From NCBI GenBank assembly GCA_022601395.1, contig JAJACS010000001.1:158028-222027 (forward strand): a DNA stretch of 64,000 nt, read 5' to 3'. The notes under the pieces were generated by a model. That model saw only the letters and a program-made list of their open reading frames with translations. It had not been told where the DNA came from and made no database searches. Source of the DNA: Chlamydiia bacterium (lineage in GTDB: Bacteria; Chlamydiota; Chlamydiia; Chlamydiales; GCA-2402025). A program made the translations under genes and the position numbers. Shown one piece after another: positions 52,647-60,835 of the stretch. Each line of letters begins with the position of its first letter. The first letter of the stretch is position 1.

Positions 52647-53639
52647 TTAGTTACTTGTGAAAACAGCAACTGGTATGTAGAGAAGTACATCTCTAATTGT
52701 CGCGAGTACATGGTTAATCCCAGTAGCTTCTCCAACTTTATATACCGTGATAGGTACATCAAGCGCACATGTAGTAGTATTTTCTAGGGTATCGCCAACC
52801 GCTTTACTTGCCACTTGCCCTGCAATATTTGTAAAGGTTGGAATAGGTACGTTAATGTTGGTTCCTGCATATATAAGTGCTTTAGCCACATATGCCGTTC
52901 CAAGAGCAAGAGTTGTTAGTGACGAAGTTACTGCTACGGCAGCGTTAAGCGGCAGCGAAACAACAGATATAGCCGTATGTGTTGCTATATCTTTCATCGA
53001 ACGTTGATTGTAATTTGTCCAGTCTTGAACAAATGTTTTCCGGTTGTTATTTAATGAGCTAACAATCGGCAGTGATCCGCCGTTTGCGAGGTTGGCTATT
53101 TCAGACGCCGATGCCTTCTCAAATCCGGCTTGAATGCGATTTCCTACAAATCGAAGGACTCTTGAAACAGCTTCTCCAACCTTGTTTAGTACAACCTCTA
53201 CAACCTCTCTAATCTTGTTGAAAAGTGCAGTAAGGCCAATTGCATCGATGACTCTTTTAACAGCCCTTATGCATTTACTACTAAAGCATGCTGCATCAGA
53301 TCCTATTTCATAGCCAGTCATGGATGCTTCAGCAAGGTGTGCAATTGCACGTGAGCCAAAGGTAACAAATCCAGTAGAAATGGGTAGCCTTGCATTCCCT
53401 AAAGTAAAGGCGAAAACGGCAACCTTAACAGCGCCAATGATGCATCCGCCAGCTGCTGCGATACATCCTGAAGCTGCTGATGCAGCGATGTTCACCGGAA
53501 GAGAAATTGCCGTGTAGCATTTGTGAGCTGTAAAGCTTTGTACCTTATCAGCAAAAGAAACGTTTTCTGCATTGTAGTTGTTAAAATGCATTGACCTTGC
53601 ATTATTTAATGAATCAATAGGTGTAAAAACAGACGCCAT
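52647..53639 (-). CDS. Internally duplicated hydrophobic protein (possible inclusion-membrane type)
   Basis: 330 residues made of two related halves. Both begin SLNN-x-R (residues 10 and 195), reach ATHTAIS or AHKCYTAIS with SLPxN (about 47 and 230), and continue with a hydrophobic Ala/Val/Gly stretch of 30-40 residues long enough for two helices in each half (about 43-80 and 225-262). A helical linker (VKRVIDAIGLTALFNKIREV onward) separates them. There is no conventional signal peptide. Paired hydrophobic segments in a protein without a signal peptide are the hallmark of chlamydial Inc proteins, so inclusion-membrane insertion is a reasonable guess but not shown. No family recognised. Confidence 0.6.
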   Translation of the reverse strand: MASVFTPIDSLNNARSMHFNNYNAENVSFADKVQSFTAHKCYTAISLPVNIAASAASGCIAAAGGCIIGAVKVAVFAFTLGNARLPISTGFVTFGSRAIAHLAEASMTGYEIGSDAACFSSKCIRAVKRVIDAIGLTALFNKIREVVEVVLNKVGEAVSRVLRFVGNRIQAGFEKASASEIANLANGGSLPIVSSLNNNRKTFVQDWTNYNQRSMKDIATHTAISVVSLPLNAAVAVTSSLTTLALGTAYVAKALIYAGTNINVPIPTFTNIAGQVASKAVGDTLENTTTCALDVPITVYKVGEATGINHVLATIRDVLLYIPVAVFTSN

Positions 53640-53727
53640 AATAACCTTTATTTAATGGTTTGTTTAAAAGTTGTAGATAGAATAGCAGTTAGTTAATTAG
53701 CGTGTAAATAAAAAAGGAGATTAAAAT

Positions 53728-53811
53728 ATGTTTAATACACTTAGTGTTCGGTTTTTATTCAAGATAAGTGAGATTAATTACGTAGTATGGAGGGGATTTA
53801 CGTTAGTCTAG
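53728..53811 (+). CDS. Possible 27-residue small protein
   Basis: ATG at 53728, stop at 53809-53811. It is preceded at 8 nt by AAAAAGGAG, one of the best Shine-Dalgarno sequences in the window, in an otherwise gene-free 200-bp gap. The peptide (MFNTLSVRFLFKISEINYVV and seven more residues) is hydrophobic and aromatic, and could insert in a membrane. A 27-codon frame can easily arise by chance, so the ribosome-binding site is the only real support. Confidence 0.25.
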   Translation: MFNTLSVRFLFKISEINYVVWRGFTLV

Positions 53812-53843
53812 AGTAGGCTGTAAATAAAAATTATACTAACAAC

Positions 53844-54821
53844 CTAGCTCTTGAGATCGTGAGAGAATTCTTTGTACCAAGTAACAAACTTCCTCATACC
53901 GACCTCTAAAGAAATTTTTGGCTCGTAGCCAAGCATCTCCTTGCTTTTTGTGATGTCAGCATAGGTTTCATATACATCACCCGGCTGCATAGGCTTTAGT
54001 TCGATAGTGGCTTTTTTAGAGAGGTTAGACTCAATGTGCTCAATTAAGTTAGAAAGATCTTCCGCCTTGTTATTCCCAAGATTGAAGATTTCACATTTTG
54101 CACCAAGGTCAATCGCTTTTACGCATCCATCAATGATGTCATCGATATAGGTAAAATCTCTTTTCATCTTCCCGTGATTAAAGACGTGGATAGGTTTGTC
54201 TTCATCAATAGCTCTTGTGAAAGAAAAGTACGCCATGTCAGGTCTTCCCATAGGTCCGTAAACAGTAAAGAAACGAAGGCCTGTTGTATGCATACCATGG
54301 ACATGAGAATAAACATATGCCATGAGCTCATTGGATTTTTTTGTAGCGGCATAAAGACTTGCAGGCTTTTTTGTAAGATCGTCTTCAGAAAAGGGCGTTT
54401 TTTCATTGAGGCCATAAACAGAAGAAGAAGAAGCGTAGACAAGTTTCATAGTAGGAAACTCTCGGCACATCTCTAATACTTCTAAAAAGCCATTGATGTT
54501 GCACTGCACATAGGTATGGGGGTGCGTTATGGAGTAGCGTACGCCTGCTTGTGCTGCAAGGTTAACAAAGTGCGTAAATGTATGTTTTTCAAAAAGGTAA
54601 CGAAGGGATTTTAGTTCGCGGATGTCATGATTAATGACTTCTATGCCAAGTTTTTTGAGTATGGCAGCTCTCTCTTTTTTTAGAAAAACAGGGTAGTACT
54701 CATTAAAGTTATCACAACCAATAACAATATCACCTCTCTCAGCAAGAGCCATTGCTAAGTGAAATCCAATAAAGCCAGCAATACCTGTGATAAAGATTGT
54801 TTTTGGCTTGTATGTGTGCAT
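53844..54821 (-). CDS. NAD-dependent nucleotide-sugar epimerase (UDP-glucuronate 4-epimerase type)
   Basis: 325 residues from the ATG at 54821, which has AGAGGA about 10 nt upstream; the ATG at 54830 overlaps that site. Short-chain dehydrogenase fold with TGIAGFIGFHLAMALAERG and catalytic Ser/Tyr/Lys (YASSSSVYG, then YAATKKSNELM). GLRFFTVYGPMGRPDMAYF matches UDP-glucuronate 4-epimerases (GAE/CapI), which convert UDP-glucuronate to UDP-galacturonate. It is divergent from the export cluster that follows, which also encodes a UDP-glucuronate-using enzyme. Confidence 0.88.
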   Translation of the reverse strand: MHTYKPKTIFITGIAGFIGFHLAMALAERGDIVIGCDNFNEYYPVFLKKERAAILKKLGIEVINHDIRELKSLRYLFEKHTFTHFVNLAAQAGVRYSITHPHTYVQCNINGFLEVLEMCREFPTMKLVYASSSSVYGLNEKTPFSEDDLTKKPASLYAATKKSNELMAYVYSHVHGMHTTGLRFFTVYGPMGRPDMAYFSFTRAIDEDKPIHVFNHGKMKRDFTYIDDIIDGCVKAIDLGAKCEIFNLGNNKAEDLSNLIEHIESNLSKKATIELKPMQPGDVYETYADITKSKEMLGYEPKISLEVGMRKFVTWYKEFSHDLKS

Positions 54822-54945
54822 GAGTAGCATCCTCTATGTTTATTCCCTAGTTTACTCTAAAAAAATGAAATTTCCTAGTGAGTTTTTTTTTCTTAATAAT
54901 CTTCTAAGTGCTATTGTGCTGAGGCCTAGATTTAACAGGTTAGGT

Positions 54946-56016
54946 GTGCTTATCAAAAAGCGACTTGTTTTTGCCATTTTATGTATGACTTTAGTGGTCA
55001 TTTTTTCAAGCTGCTCCAATCCTCCATACCAGGGGAACGATCTTTTTGGCGCAGATGAGTTCGTTTTGGATTCATATAAAATCAAGCAAGGTAAGTTTTC
55101 TATCTTGGAAATGGAAGGGAAACCCCTTGGCGAGCTTCCAGAAAGTCTCCTCTCTTCTCATGAGGATGTGATAGAGAGTGGAGACGTTTTAAATATTGCC
55201 GTCTATCACCCCGTAAGAAAAGACATTACAGATGCGATTTCAAGTATCGGAGGACACGTAGGTTTTACCGTAAGAGATGGTAAAATCACTCTTCCTGATT
55301 TGGATGCGATTGTTGTTGCGGGTTTAAGCCTTGAAGATGCAAGAGAGAAAATACAAAATGCCTATCTTGCTGAAATAGAAGATATAGAAGTTTTCCTCTC
55401 TTATAAAGACAGACTAGAGAAAAGAGTAGAGCTTGCTGGGCAAGTAGAGATCCCAAGTATTACAGTAGAGGGCAAGACAAGGCTTTTTGATGTTCTTTCC
55501 AAAGCAAAAGTTCCTGTGAACGCAAACCTTTTTAAGTCTTATGTTGTAAGAGGTACGCACCTTCTTCCCGTGGATATGAATCGTCTCATGAAAAATGGAG
55601 ACATGGGACAGAACATTGTGATGAAGGGGGGAGACAAAATCTATATCGCGGATGCTTCTGCTTCCACTGTGATGATGATGGGAGAGGTTACACAAAGAGG
55701 CCTGATTAACCTACCTCAAGGGTATCTGCCACTTAGAGAAGCCCTTGCAAGAGCCGGAGGTATTCCATACACAGGGGATAGAGCCTATATCCAGGTGATA
55801 AGAGGGAATATCTTAAAACCAAAAATCTACACATTAAACTGGAAGCATGTCATCCATTTACCAACAAATAGTATGCTTCTTATGCCAGGAGATATTGTGT
55901 ACGTTGCCGCCACTCCAATTACAGAGTGGAACCGATTTATTAGCCAGCTGTTCCCAAGCTTTACAGCCATTGACCTATTTTGTAAGAGTATGACAGGGAT
56001 TATTACGATCAGATGA
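54946..56016 (+). CDS. Wza-like polysaccharide export outer membrane lipoprotein
   Basis: 356 residues if translation starts at the GTG at 54946. The open frame begins at 54787 but overlaps the divergent epimerase gene, and the signal peptide starts here (LIKKRLVFAILCMTLVVIFS). A lipobox FSSC gives a lipidated Cys at about residue 23. The polysaccharide export domain (SGDVLNIAVYHPVRKDI) and SLBB-type domains (VELAGQVEIPSITVEGKTRL, MGEVTQRGLINLPQGYLPLREAL) follow. Wza-type proteins form the outer membrane channel for capsule or exopolysaccharide. It overlaps the Wzc-like gene as ATGA, indicating a joint complex. Confidence 0.88.
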   Translation: MLIKKRLVFAILCMTLVVIFSSCSNPPYQGNDLFGADEFVLDSYKIKQGKFSILEMEGKPLGELPESLLSSHEDVIESGDVLNIAVYHPVRKDITDAISSIGGHVGFTVRDGKITLPDLDAIVVAGLSLEDAREKIQNAYLAEIEDIEVFLSYKDRLEKRVELAGQVEIPSITVEGKTRLFDVLSKAKVPVNANLFKSYVVRGTHLLPVDMNRLMKNGDMGQNIVMKGGDKIYIADASASTVMMMGEVTQRGLINLPQGYLPLREALARAGGIPYTGDRAYIQVIRGNILKPKIYTLNWKHVIHLPTNSMLLMPGDIVYVAATPITEWNRFISQLFPSFTAIDLFCKSMTGIITIR

Positions 56017-59000
56017 GTACATTTCATGAAAAATACCAAGGCAACTTTATTCATATTGCCGACTTTAAAGAGTTCTTCAAAAGAAGACGTAGACTGATTA
56101 TTTCTATAGGAGTTTTAAGTGCGCTCTTTACTTTTGCACTTCTTCTTACAACAAACCCAAAATACATCCTAAAAGGAAGCTTTAAAGAAGCTCTGCAAAA
56201 AGGGGATGCACTTTCAAGCTCCCTTGCAAAAAGCCTTTTTAAAGGTTCTTCACAAGTGGATCTTGGTGCACAGGCGCAATCCGTAATGCTTTCAAGAGAG
56301 CATCTCTTAGAGATCGTAAGGCAGTTGGGGTTGCAAGGAGAGATAAAGCCGGCATCGATTAAAACGAATGTTGTAAGCAGGTGGAGTAAAAACATGAATC
56401 TGCTTTTGAAAAAGCAGATAAATACGACTCCTGCACTTTCGTTTGTAAAGGTGGTCTACCTAGGAAGCTCTGAAAAAGTATTACATCTAGAAGCTTTAGA
56501 TGGTGGAAAAGTAAAAGTCACATCTGGCAGCGGACACGTTCTAGGAGTGCAGCCACTCTCTGAAATGTTTGTTTATGAAGACTCTATGTTCTCGCTAAGC
56601 TCACATAAAGAGATCATGGCTCCTGGAGAAAGATATAGTTTAGTACTTTATCCAGTAGAAAATGCAATAGACACTCTTTTGAAAAGACTTTCTATCAAAG
56701 TAAGAAGAGACGATGCCTCTATTCTTGATATTTCCTATAAAGATGCAAATCCTTTTAGAGGAGCAAGAGTATTAAACACTCTTATGCATAACTATAAGCA
56801 GTATCTTGTAAAAGAAAATGATCGTATAGCCAAAGCGCAGCTTCAGTATCTCAATGCAAGACAGGACTACCTGTCTGACAAGATAGAAGATACTCTCAAA
56901 GAGCATGTAAAATATTTGCAAGAAAACCTAGGAGAAAAAGGCTTTATAGGACTTCATCAAGAACTTGAAATGGTGGAGAGCAAGAAAAGAAGGCATCATG
57001 AGAGACTTTTAGAAATAGACTTGAATCTTGGGAAGTTAAAGCGCCTACGTTCTGAAAAACTTCTTTGCTTAAATGAGCCGATTCTTGGAAGAGATGTAGA
57101 GTCTTTTCAAAATGCTTTATTTGGTCTTAAGAAGCAAAAAGACACGATGGATTTGCGTAGTCTGTTAAGGATCGCTTCAGTTAAAGAAAGTAAAAAGAAA
57201 AAGGGTGGTTTTTCTTATTTAAGAACGAAAAGATCACATCCAAGCTTTATCTACTACAAAGAAGCGGAGGAGCAGCTAGATAGCCAAATCAATGAGGTCG
57301 AAAGAAGAGATTTACTTCCCATTTTTTCCATGATGAAACAAGGGCTTTCCGATCTATATCATGCAAGAAACCTAAGAGATGTACGAGATCCTTTTCACTT
57401 TGGTTTTGAAAAAAAACAAAGAGATATAAGTAACATAAGAAGGTTTAAAGAGCAGATACGAAAGATGCTAAGTGAGCATGAAGTAGACTTCCATACTGCA
57501 GTTTTCAACAGTAGTCTTGATGGAAGGGTAGATCCTGAAGTAAAGAACGTGCCTCTTTTGAACGACTCCCTCGCTCGTATAGATCACTTGCTAGCACTGA
57601 AAGAGTCGATACTCATGAAAAGCCTCTTTAGCGAAGAGGATGTTTCTAAAGAGTTTTCTTCCATCGACTTGGATACGGCTAAAAAACTTTTCATCGACTA
57701 CACAAAAGAGCTCGATGAGATCATTTTAAAAGAGAAGCATTTAAGCTACTCTTTAGATAGCCTTGGGCGAAAGAATTTTGAGATGTCATCTTTAACAAAT
57801 ATCTTAGAGGACCCCATAAGCGCTGAAATTCTTAACAGAGCTGCAAAGCACTCTCTTGAGCTAAAGAACGATAAGCATTTTAGTGAAAAAGACAAAACTC
57901 GTCTTCTTGCAAAACTCTCAAGAGAAAGGAAAGCTCTTGGCGCTCATTTAAAAGAGATGGTTCATCTTGCAGACATGCAAAAAGATCTCATAGAGGAAAA
58001 GCTCAAAGCTCTTCAGTCCGTTATGGGAGATCTTATCAATCAAGAAATCGCTATCCTCGAAGGTCAAATAGACTCTGCTATCGATGAAAAGCTGCAAACT
58101 CTCCAGATTGAGAAAACACAGGTGAGTGCAAAACTAAAGGATTTGCAAGGAGAGATGAAGGATCTACCAAGTAAATGGCTTCTTGAAAATAGACTGCAGC
58201 TAAAAGCAGACTTAAATGTTTCGATGATGGAATCACTTACGCAGCTTGTAGAATCTAAAAATGTTGAGCATCACCTTCTTCAAATCGAGTCAAAGCCTAT
58301 TGATCACGCTTATATACCACTAAAGCCCAAGCAGGCGCCTGTTATGCTGCTTTCTGCAGTTGGTGGCATTTTTGGGTGTTTATTAACGATGGGAGCTTTA
58401 GCTTTTAGAAAAACGGCAGCAAATGAATTGCCCGTTTCACTTGATGCGCTAGCTTTCAGAGACTTTAAAGTTGCGGGTAAACTTTCAAAGAGGTTTGAAA
58501 CAGCAGACTTTGCCTCTCTTTCAGAGAAAGATTTGCAAGCGTTGAGAAAACTCAGCAATTTTGCCCTCTCGGAAGACACGCAAATTGTGGGAGCCGCACT
58601 TGGGACAAAGCCAAGCTATCTTTCAGCCCTTGCCTCACTCCTTGCTCTTGGCAAAAGAAAGACGATTCTGATTGAACTTTACCACACAAGTAAGGCTTCA
58701 AGAGCAGGACTACTACACTATCTTCTTGGAAAGAAGAGAGAGCTTCCGATCCAAAAGAAAGGGGACTTTCATTTACTCTCTCTTGGTGAGAGCACGAAAT
58801 ACACGATGGAGCTTCTAACAAGACAAAAGTTTGAAACACTCATCTCAGTACTTAAAGAAGAGTACGAGGTGATCTTAATAGGACTTGATAAAGGTGCGTG
58901 CTCTGCAGAGTCTCATAAACTTATGCAGCTTTCTGAAAAAATGTTAATTACCCTTGATGAGGAATCTTTGGATGATTTATATCCTTACTTCGAGTGGGAA

Positions 59001-59045
59001 GAGAGGATGGGCGAGAGCTCGTGTATGTATCTTGCCTTTGAATAA
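56013..59045 (+). CDS. Wzc/GumC-like polysaccharide co-polymerase with degenerate kinase domain
   Basis: 1010 residues. Transmembrane helix 1 near 28-46, a very long periplasmic part with extended coiled coils (roughly 250-740), a Pro-rich stretch YIPLKPKQAP before helix 2 (about 770-790), then a cytosolic domain. This is the Wzz/BY-kinase plan with an unusually large coiled-coil region. The kinase-like domain keeps its layout (GKRKTILIELYHTSKASRAG, YEVILIGLDKG) but the Walker A P-loop is absent (GAALGTKPSYLSAL where GEGKST is expected), Walker A' has Glu-Leu-Tyr instead of Asp-x-Asp, and no Tyr cluster ends the protein. It is probably an inactive structural co-polymerase working with the Wza-like lipoprotein encoded just upstream. 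Confidence 0.82.
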   Translation: MSTFHEKYQGNFIHIADFKEFFKRRRRLIISIGVLSALFTFALLLTTNPKYILKGSFKEALQKGDALSSSLAKSLFKGSSQVDLGAQAQSVMLSREHLLEIVRQLGLQGEIKPASIKTNVVSRWSKNMNLLLKKQINTTPALSFVKVVYLGSSEKVLHLEALDGGKVKVTSGSGHVLGVQPLSEMFVYEDSMFSLSSHKEIMAPGERYSLVLYPVENAIDTLLKRLSIKVRRDDASILDISYKDANPFRGARVLNTLMHNYKQYLVKENDRIAKAQLQYLNARQDYLSDKIEDTLKEHVKYLQENLGEKGFIGLHQELEMVESKKRRHHERLLEIDLNLGKLKRLRSEKLLCLNEPILGRDVESFQNALFGLKKQKDTMDLRSLLRIASVKESKKKKGGFSYLRTKRSHPSFIYYKEAEEQLDSQINEVERRDLLPIFSMMKQGLSDLYHARNLRDVRDPFHFGFEKKQRDISNIRRFKEQIRKMLSEHEVDFHTAVFNSSLDGRVDPEVKNVPLLNDSLARIDHLLALKESILMKSLFSEEDVSKEFSSIDLDTAKKLFIDYTKELDEIILKEKHLSYSLDSLGRKNFEMSSLTNILEDPISAEILNRAAKHSLELKNDKHFSEKDKTRLLAKLSRERKALGAHLKEMVHLADMQKDLIEEKLKALQSVMGDLINQEIAILEGQIDSAIDEKLQTLQIEKTQVSAKLKDLQGEMKDLPSKWLLENRLQLKADLNVSMMESLTQLVESKNVEHHLLQIESKPIDHAYIPLKPKQAPVMLLSAVGGIFGCLLTMGALAFRKTAANELPVSLDALAFRDFKVAGKLSKRFETADFASLSEKDLQALRKLSNFALSEDTQIVGAALGTKPSYLSALASLLALGKRKTILIELYHTSKASRAGLLHYLLGKKRELPIQKKGDFHLLSLGESTKYTMELLTRQKFETLISVLKEEYEVILIGLDKGACSAESHKLMQLSEKMLITLDEESLDDLYPYFEWEERMGESSCMYLAFE

Positions 59046-59055
59046 GATATAGCGC

Positions 59056-60009
59056 ATGAAAAGAAAAAAAATTCTGATTACAGGTGGCGCGGGCTTTTTG
59101 GGCTCGCATCTTTGCAAAAGGTGCCTTTGTGCAGGTCACGAAGTGATCTGCCTTGATGATCTATCTACAGGTTCCACCGATTTTATTAAAGATATGCTCT
59201 CTGAAGAGCGGTTTACTTTTCTTAATCAAGATATATCCCTTCCATTTGATCAAGACTTAGACTTCGATGAGATTTATAATTTAGCCTGTCCTGCATCTCC
59301 AAAGTTCTATCAGAAGGATCCCATTAAAACGATCAAGACATCTGTTATGGGAGCTTTTTCTGTTTGCGAGCTTGCAAAAAAAACAGGGGCCAAAGTTTTT
59401 CAAGCATCGACAAGTGAAGTTTATGGAGATCCCAAAGAGCATCCTCAAAAGGAATCCTACTTTGGGAATGTGAATTTCTTTGGCAGGCGCTCTTGTTATG
59501 ATGAGGGAAAAAGAATTGCGGAAACGATTTTCTATGAGTACCAAAATATTCATGGCGTAGAGGTGAATATCGCAAGGATCTTCAATACATACGGTCCGAA
59601 CATGCATCCATCGGATGGGCGTGTGATTACGAATCTGATTGTGCAGGCGCTTAAAAGCGAGCCTTTAACCATTTACGGAGATGGCTCTCAAACGCGCTCT
59701 TTTTGTTTTGTCACAGATCTTCTCGATGCAGCAGTATCTCTAATGGAACATGAAAACTTCAAAGGCCCTGTAAATCTTGGTAATCCAAGTGAGATTACCG
59801 TTTTGGATCTTGCAGAAAAAATCAAATCTTTAACAAACACCTCTTCTACAATTACATGTTTAAAACTCCCAGAAGATGACCCGAAAATCAGAAGGCCAGA
59901 TATAGCTCTTGCAAAAGAGCACTTGAACTTCACTCCCAAAGTGGATCTTGATGAAGGTTTAAGTAAGACGATTTCATACCTGGAAAAGCACTTACAGAAA
60001 GAACTTTAG
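59056..60009 (+). CDS. UDP-glucuronate decarboxylase (UDP-xylose synthase)
   Basis: 317 residues, cytosolic. SDR fold with ITGGAGFLGSHLCKR, the UXS-type phrase QASTSEVYGDPKEHPQKESY and catalytic YDEGKR with Tyr and Lys. ARIFNTYGPNMHPSDGRVI and YGDGSQTRSFCFV are characteristic of UXS1 enzymes, which convert UDP-glucuronate to UDP-xylose. It starts 10 nt after the Wzc-like gene, so it belongs to the same operon. Xylose may therefore be part of the exported polysaccharide. The UDP-glucose dehydrogenase needed for UDP-glucuronate is not in the window. Confidence 0.9.
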   Translation: MKRKKILITGGAGFLGSHLCKRCLCAGHEVICLDDLSTGSTDFIKDMLSEERFTFLNQDISLPFDQDLDFDEIYNLACPASPKFYQKDPIKTIKTSVMGAFSVCELAKKTGAKVFQASTSEVYGDPKEHPQKESYFGNVNFFGRRSCYDEGKRIAETIFYEYQNIHGVEVNIARIFNTYGPNMHPSDGRVITNLIVQALKSEPLTIYGDGSQTRSFCFVTDLLDAAVSLMEHENFKGPVNLGNPSEITVLDLAEKIKSLTNTSSTITCLKLPEDDPKIRRPDIALAKEHLNFTPKVDLDEGLSKTISYLEKHLQKEL

Positions 60010-60070
60010 CATAAAATCTGCGTAGACTCTATAATACTCCAACTTTTTGGAAATTTAGGGAGTTGTTTTT

Positions 60071-60835
60071 ATGTTTGAAGTTGTTGCGTCTCGACACAAT
60101 TTTTTTGGGGGAAAAAGCTGCCAGGATCGACTCATTGTTACCGATGGTAAGAGCGGCCTTGGAGTAGGAGAAAAAGCTGATGAAGTTGCAAAGATCGTTA
60201 AGGCGTTATTCCGGTTGCCTGTTAATAAAAGAGCTGCCTTTCTAGACCTTAAATCCCTTAATGTAAAGACCGCAGACATGTTTCCTAAACTGAAAGCTGC
60301 TTGTTTAAGGGGAGGCGTGATGATCAAAGATGCTACATCTAAAGCGTCGTGTTCTCATTTCACACTATCGTATGAGGGCACTAAACCCACTGAAAAAAAG
60401 ATCGAGGAAGGAGTGACTTTAAGTAGAAGTGCTTCACTAGAGTTAAAAAAGGGTGATAATAAAGGCCGTTATACTCTTACGATAGAGGTGTCAGGTGATC
60501 AGCAGATTTTAAAAAAATCTATGAAAATGAACGATATCTTGTATGTGTTTGCTCACTATTTAGCAAAACTTGGAGACTGCTCTGAAAAAAGCCTTCAAGC
60601 AGCGTTTGATAGATATATGGATGGGTATAGCTGCGAAGCAAGCGGGTTTCTGATTCGGGCAGAGCCGAGTAAAGGGGCTATTACTCAGCTTTGTTTTAGA
60701 AAAGAAAAAGCAGTTTGGAGAACTTTTGATTCAACAAGCGACACTCCTTGTGCTAAATCAGCTAACAAAGAAACAAAAAAAACACCGCCTAGGAGATCTC
60801 TTAGAAATGCTTCTCACAAAGCTCCCGCCACTTAG
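60071..60835 (+). CDS. Hypothetical protein, 254 residues
   Basis: Soluble, basic near the end (KKTPPRRSLRNASHKAP), with about eight Cys. No signal peptide or membrane helix. The opening (GKSCQDRLIVTDGKSGLGVG) faintly recalls the start of PP2C phosphatases, but the later metal-binding motifs are missing, so I do not assign that family. An AGGGAG ribosome-binding site precedes the ATG. The 3' end overlaps the convergent penicillin-binding protein gene by 35 nt. Function unknown; a basic C-terminal tail suggests nucleic acid or membrane binding. Confidence 0.55.
   Translation: MFEVVASRHNFFGGKSCQDRLIVTDGKSGLGVGEKADEVAKIVKALFRLPVNKRAAFLDLKSLNVKTADMFPKLKAACLRGGVMIKDATSKASCSHFTLSYEGTKPTEKKIEEGVTLSRSASLELKKGDNKGRYTLTIEVSGDQQILKKSMKMNDILYVFAHYLAKLGDCSEKSLQAAFDRYMDGYSCEASGFLIRAEPSKGAITQLCFRKEKAVWRTFDSTSDTPCAKSANKETKKTPPRRSLRNASHKAPAT

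Noticed and set aside
60071..60300. PP2C phosphatase domain in the 254-residue orphan
   Set aside because: Only the first ~25 residues recall the PP2C start; the DGHGG and later metal-binding motifs are missing.
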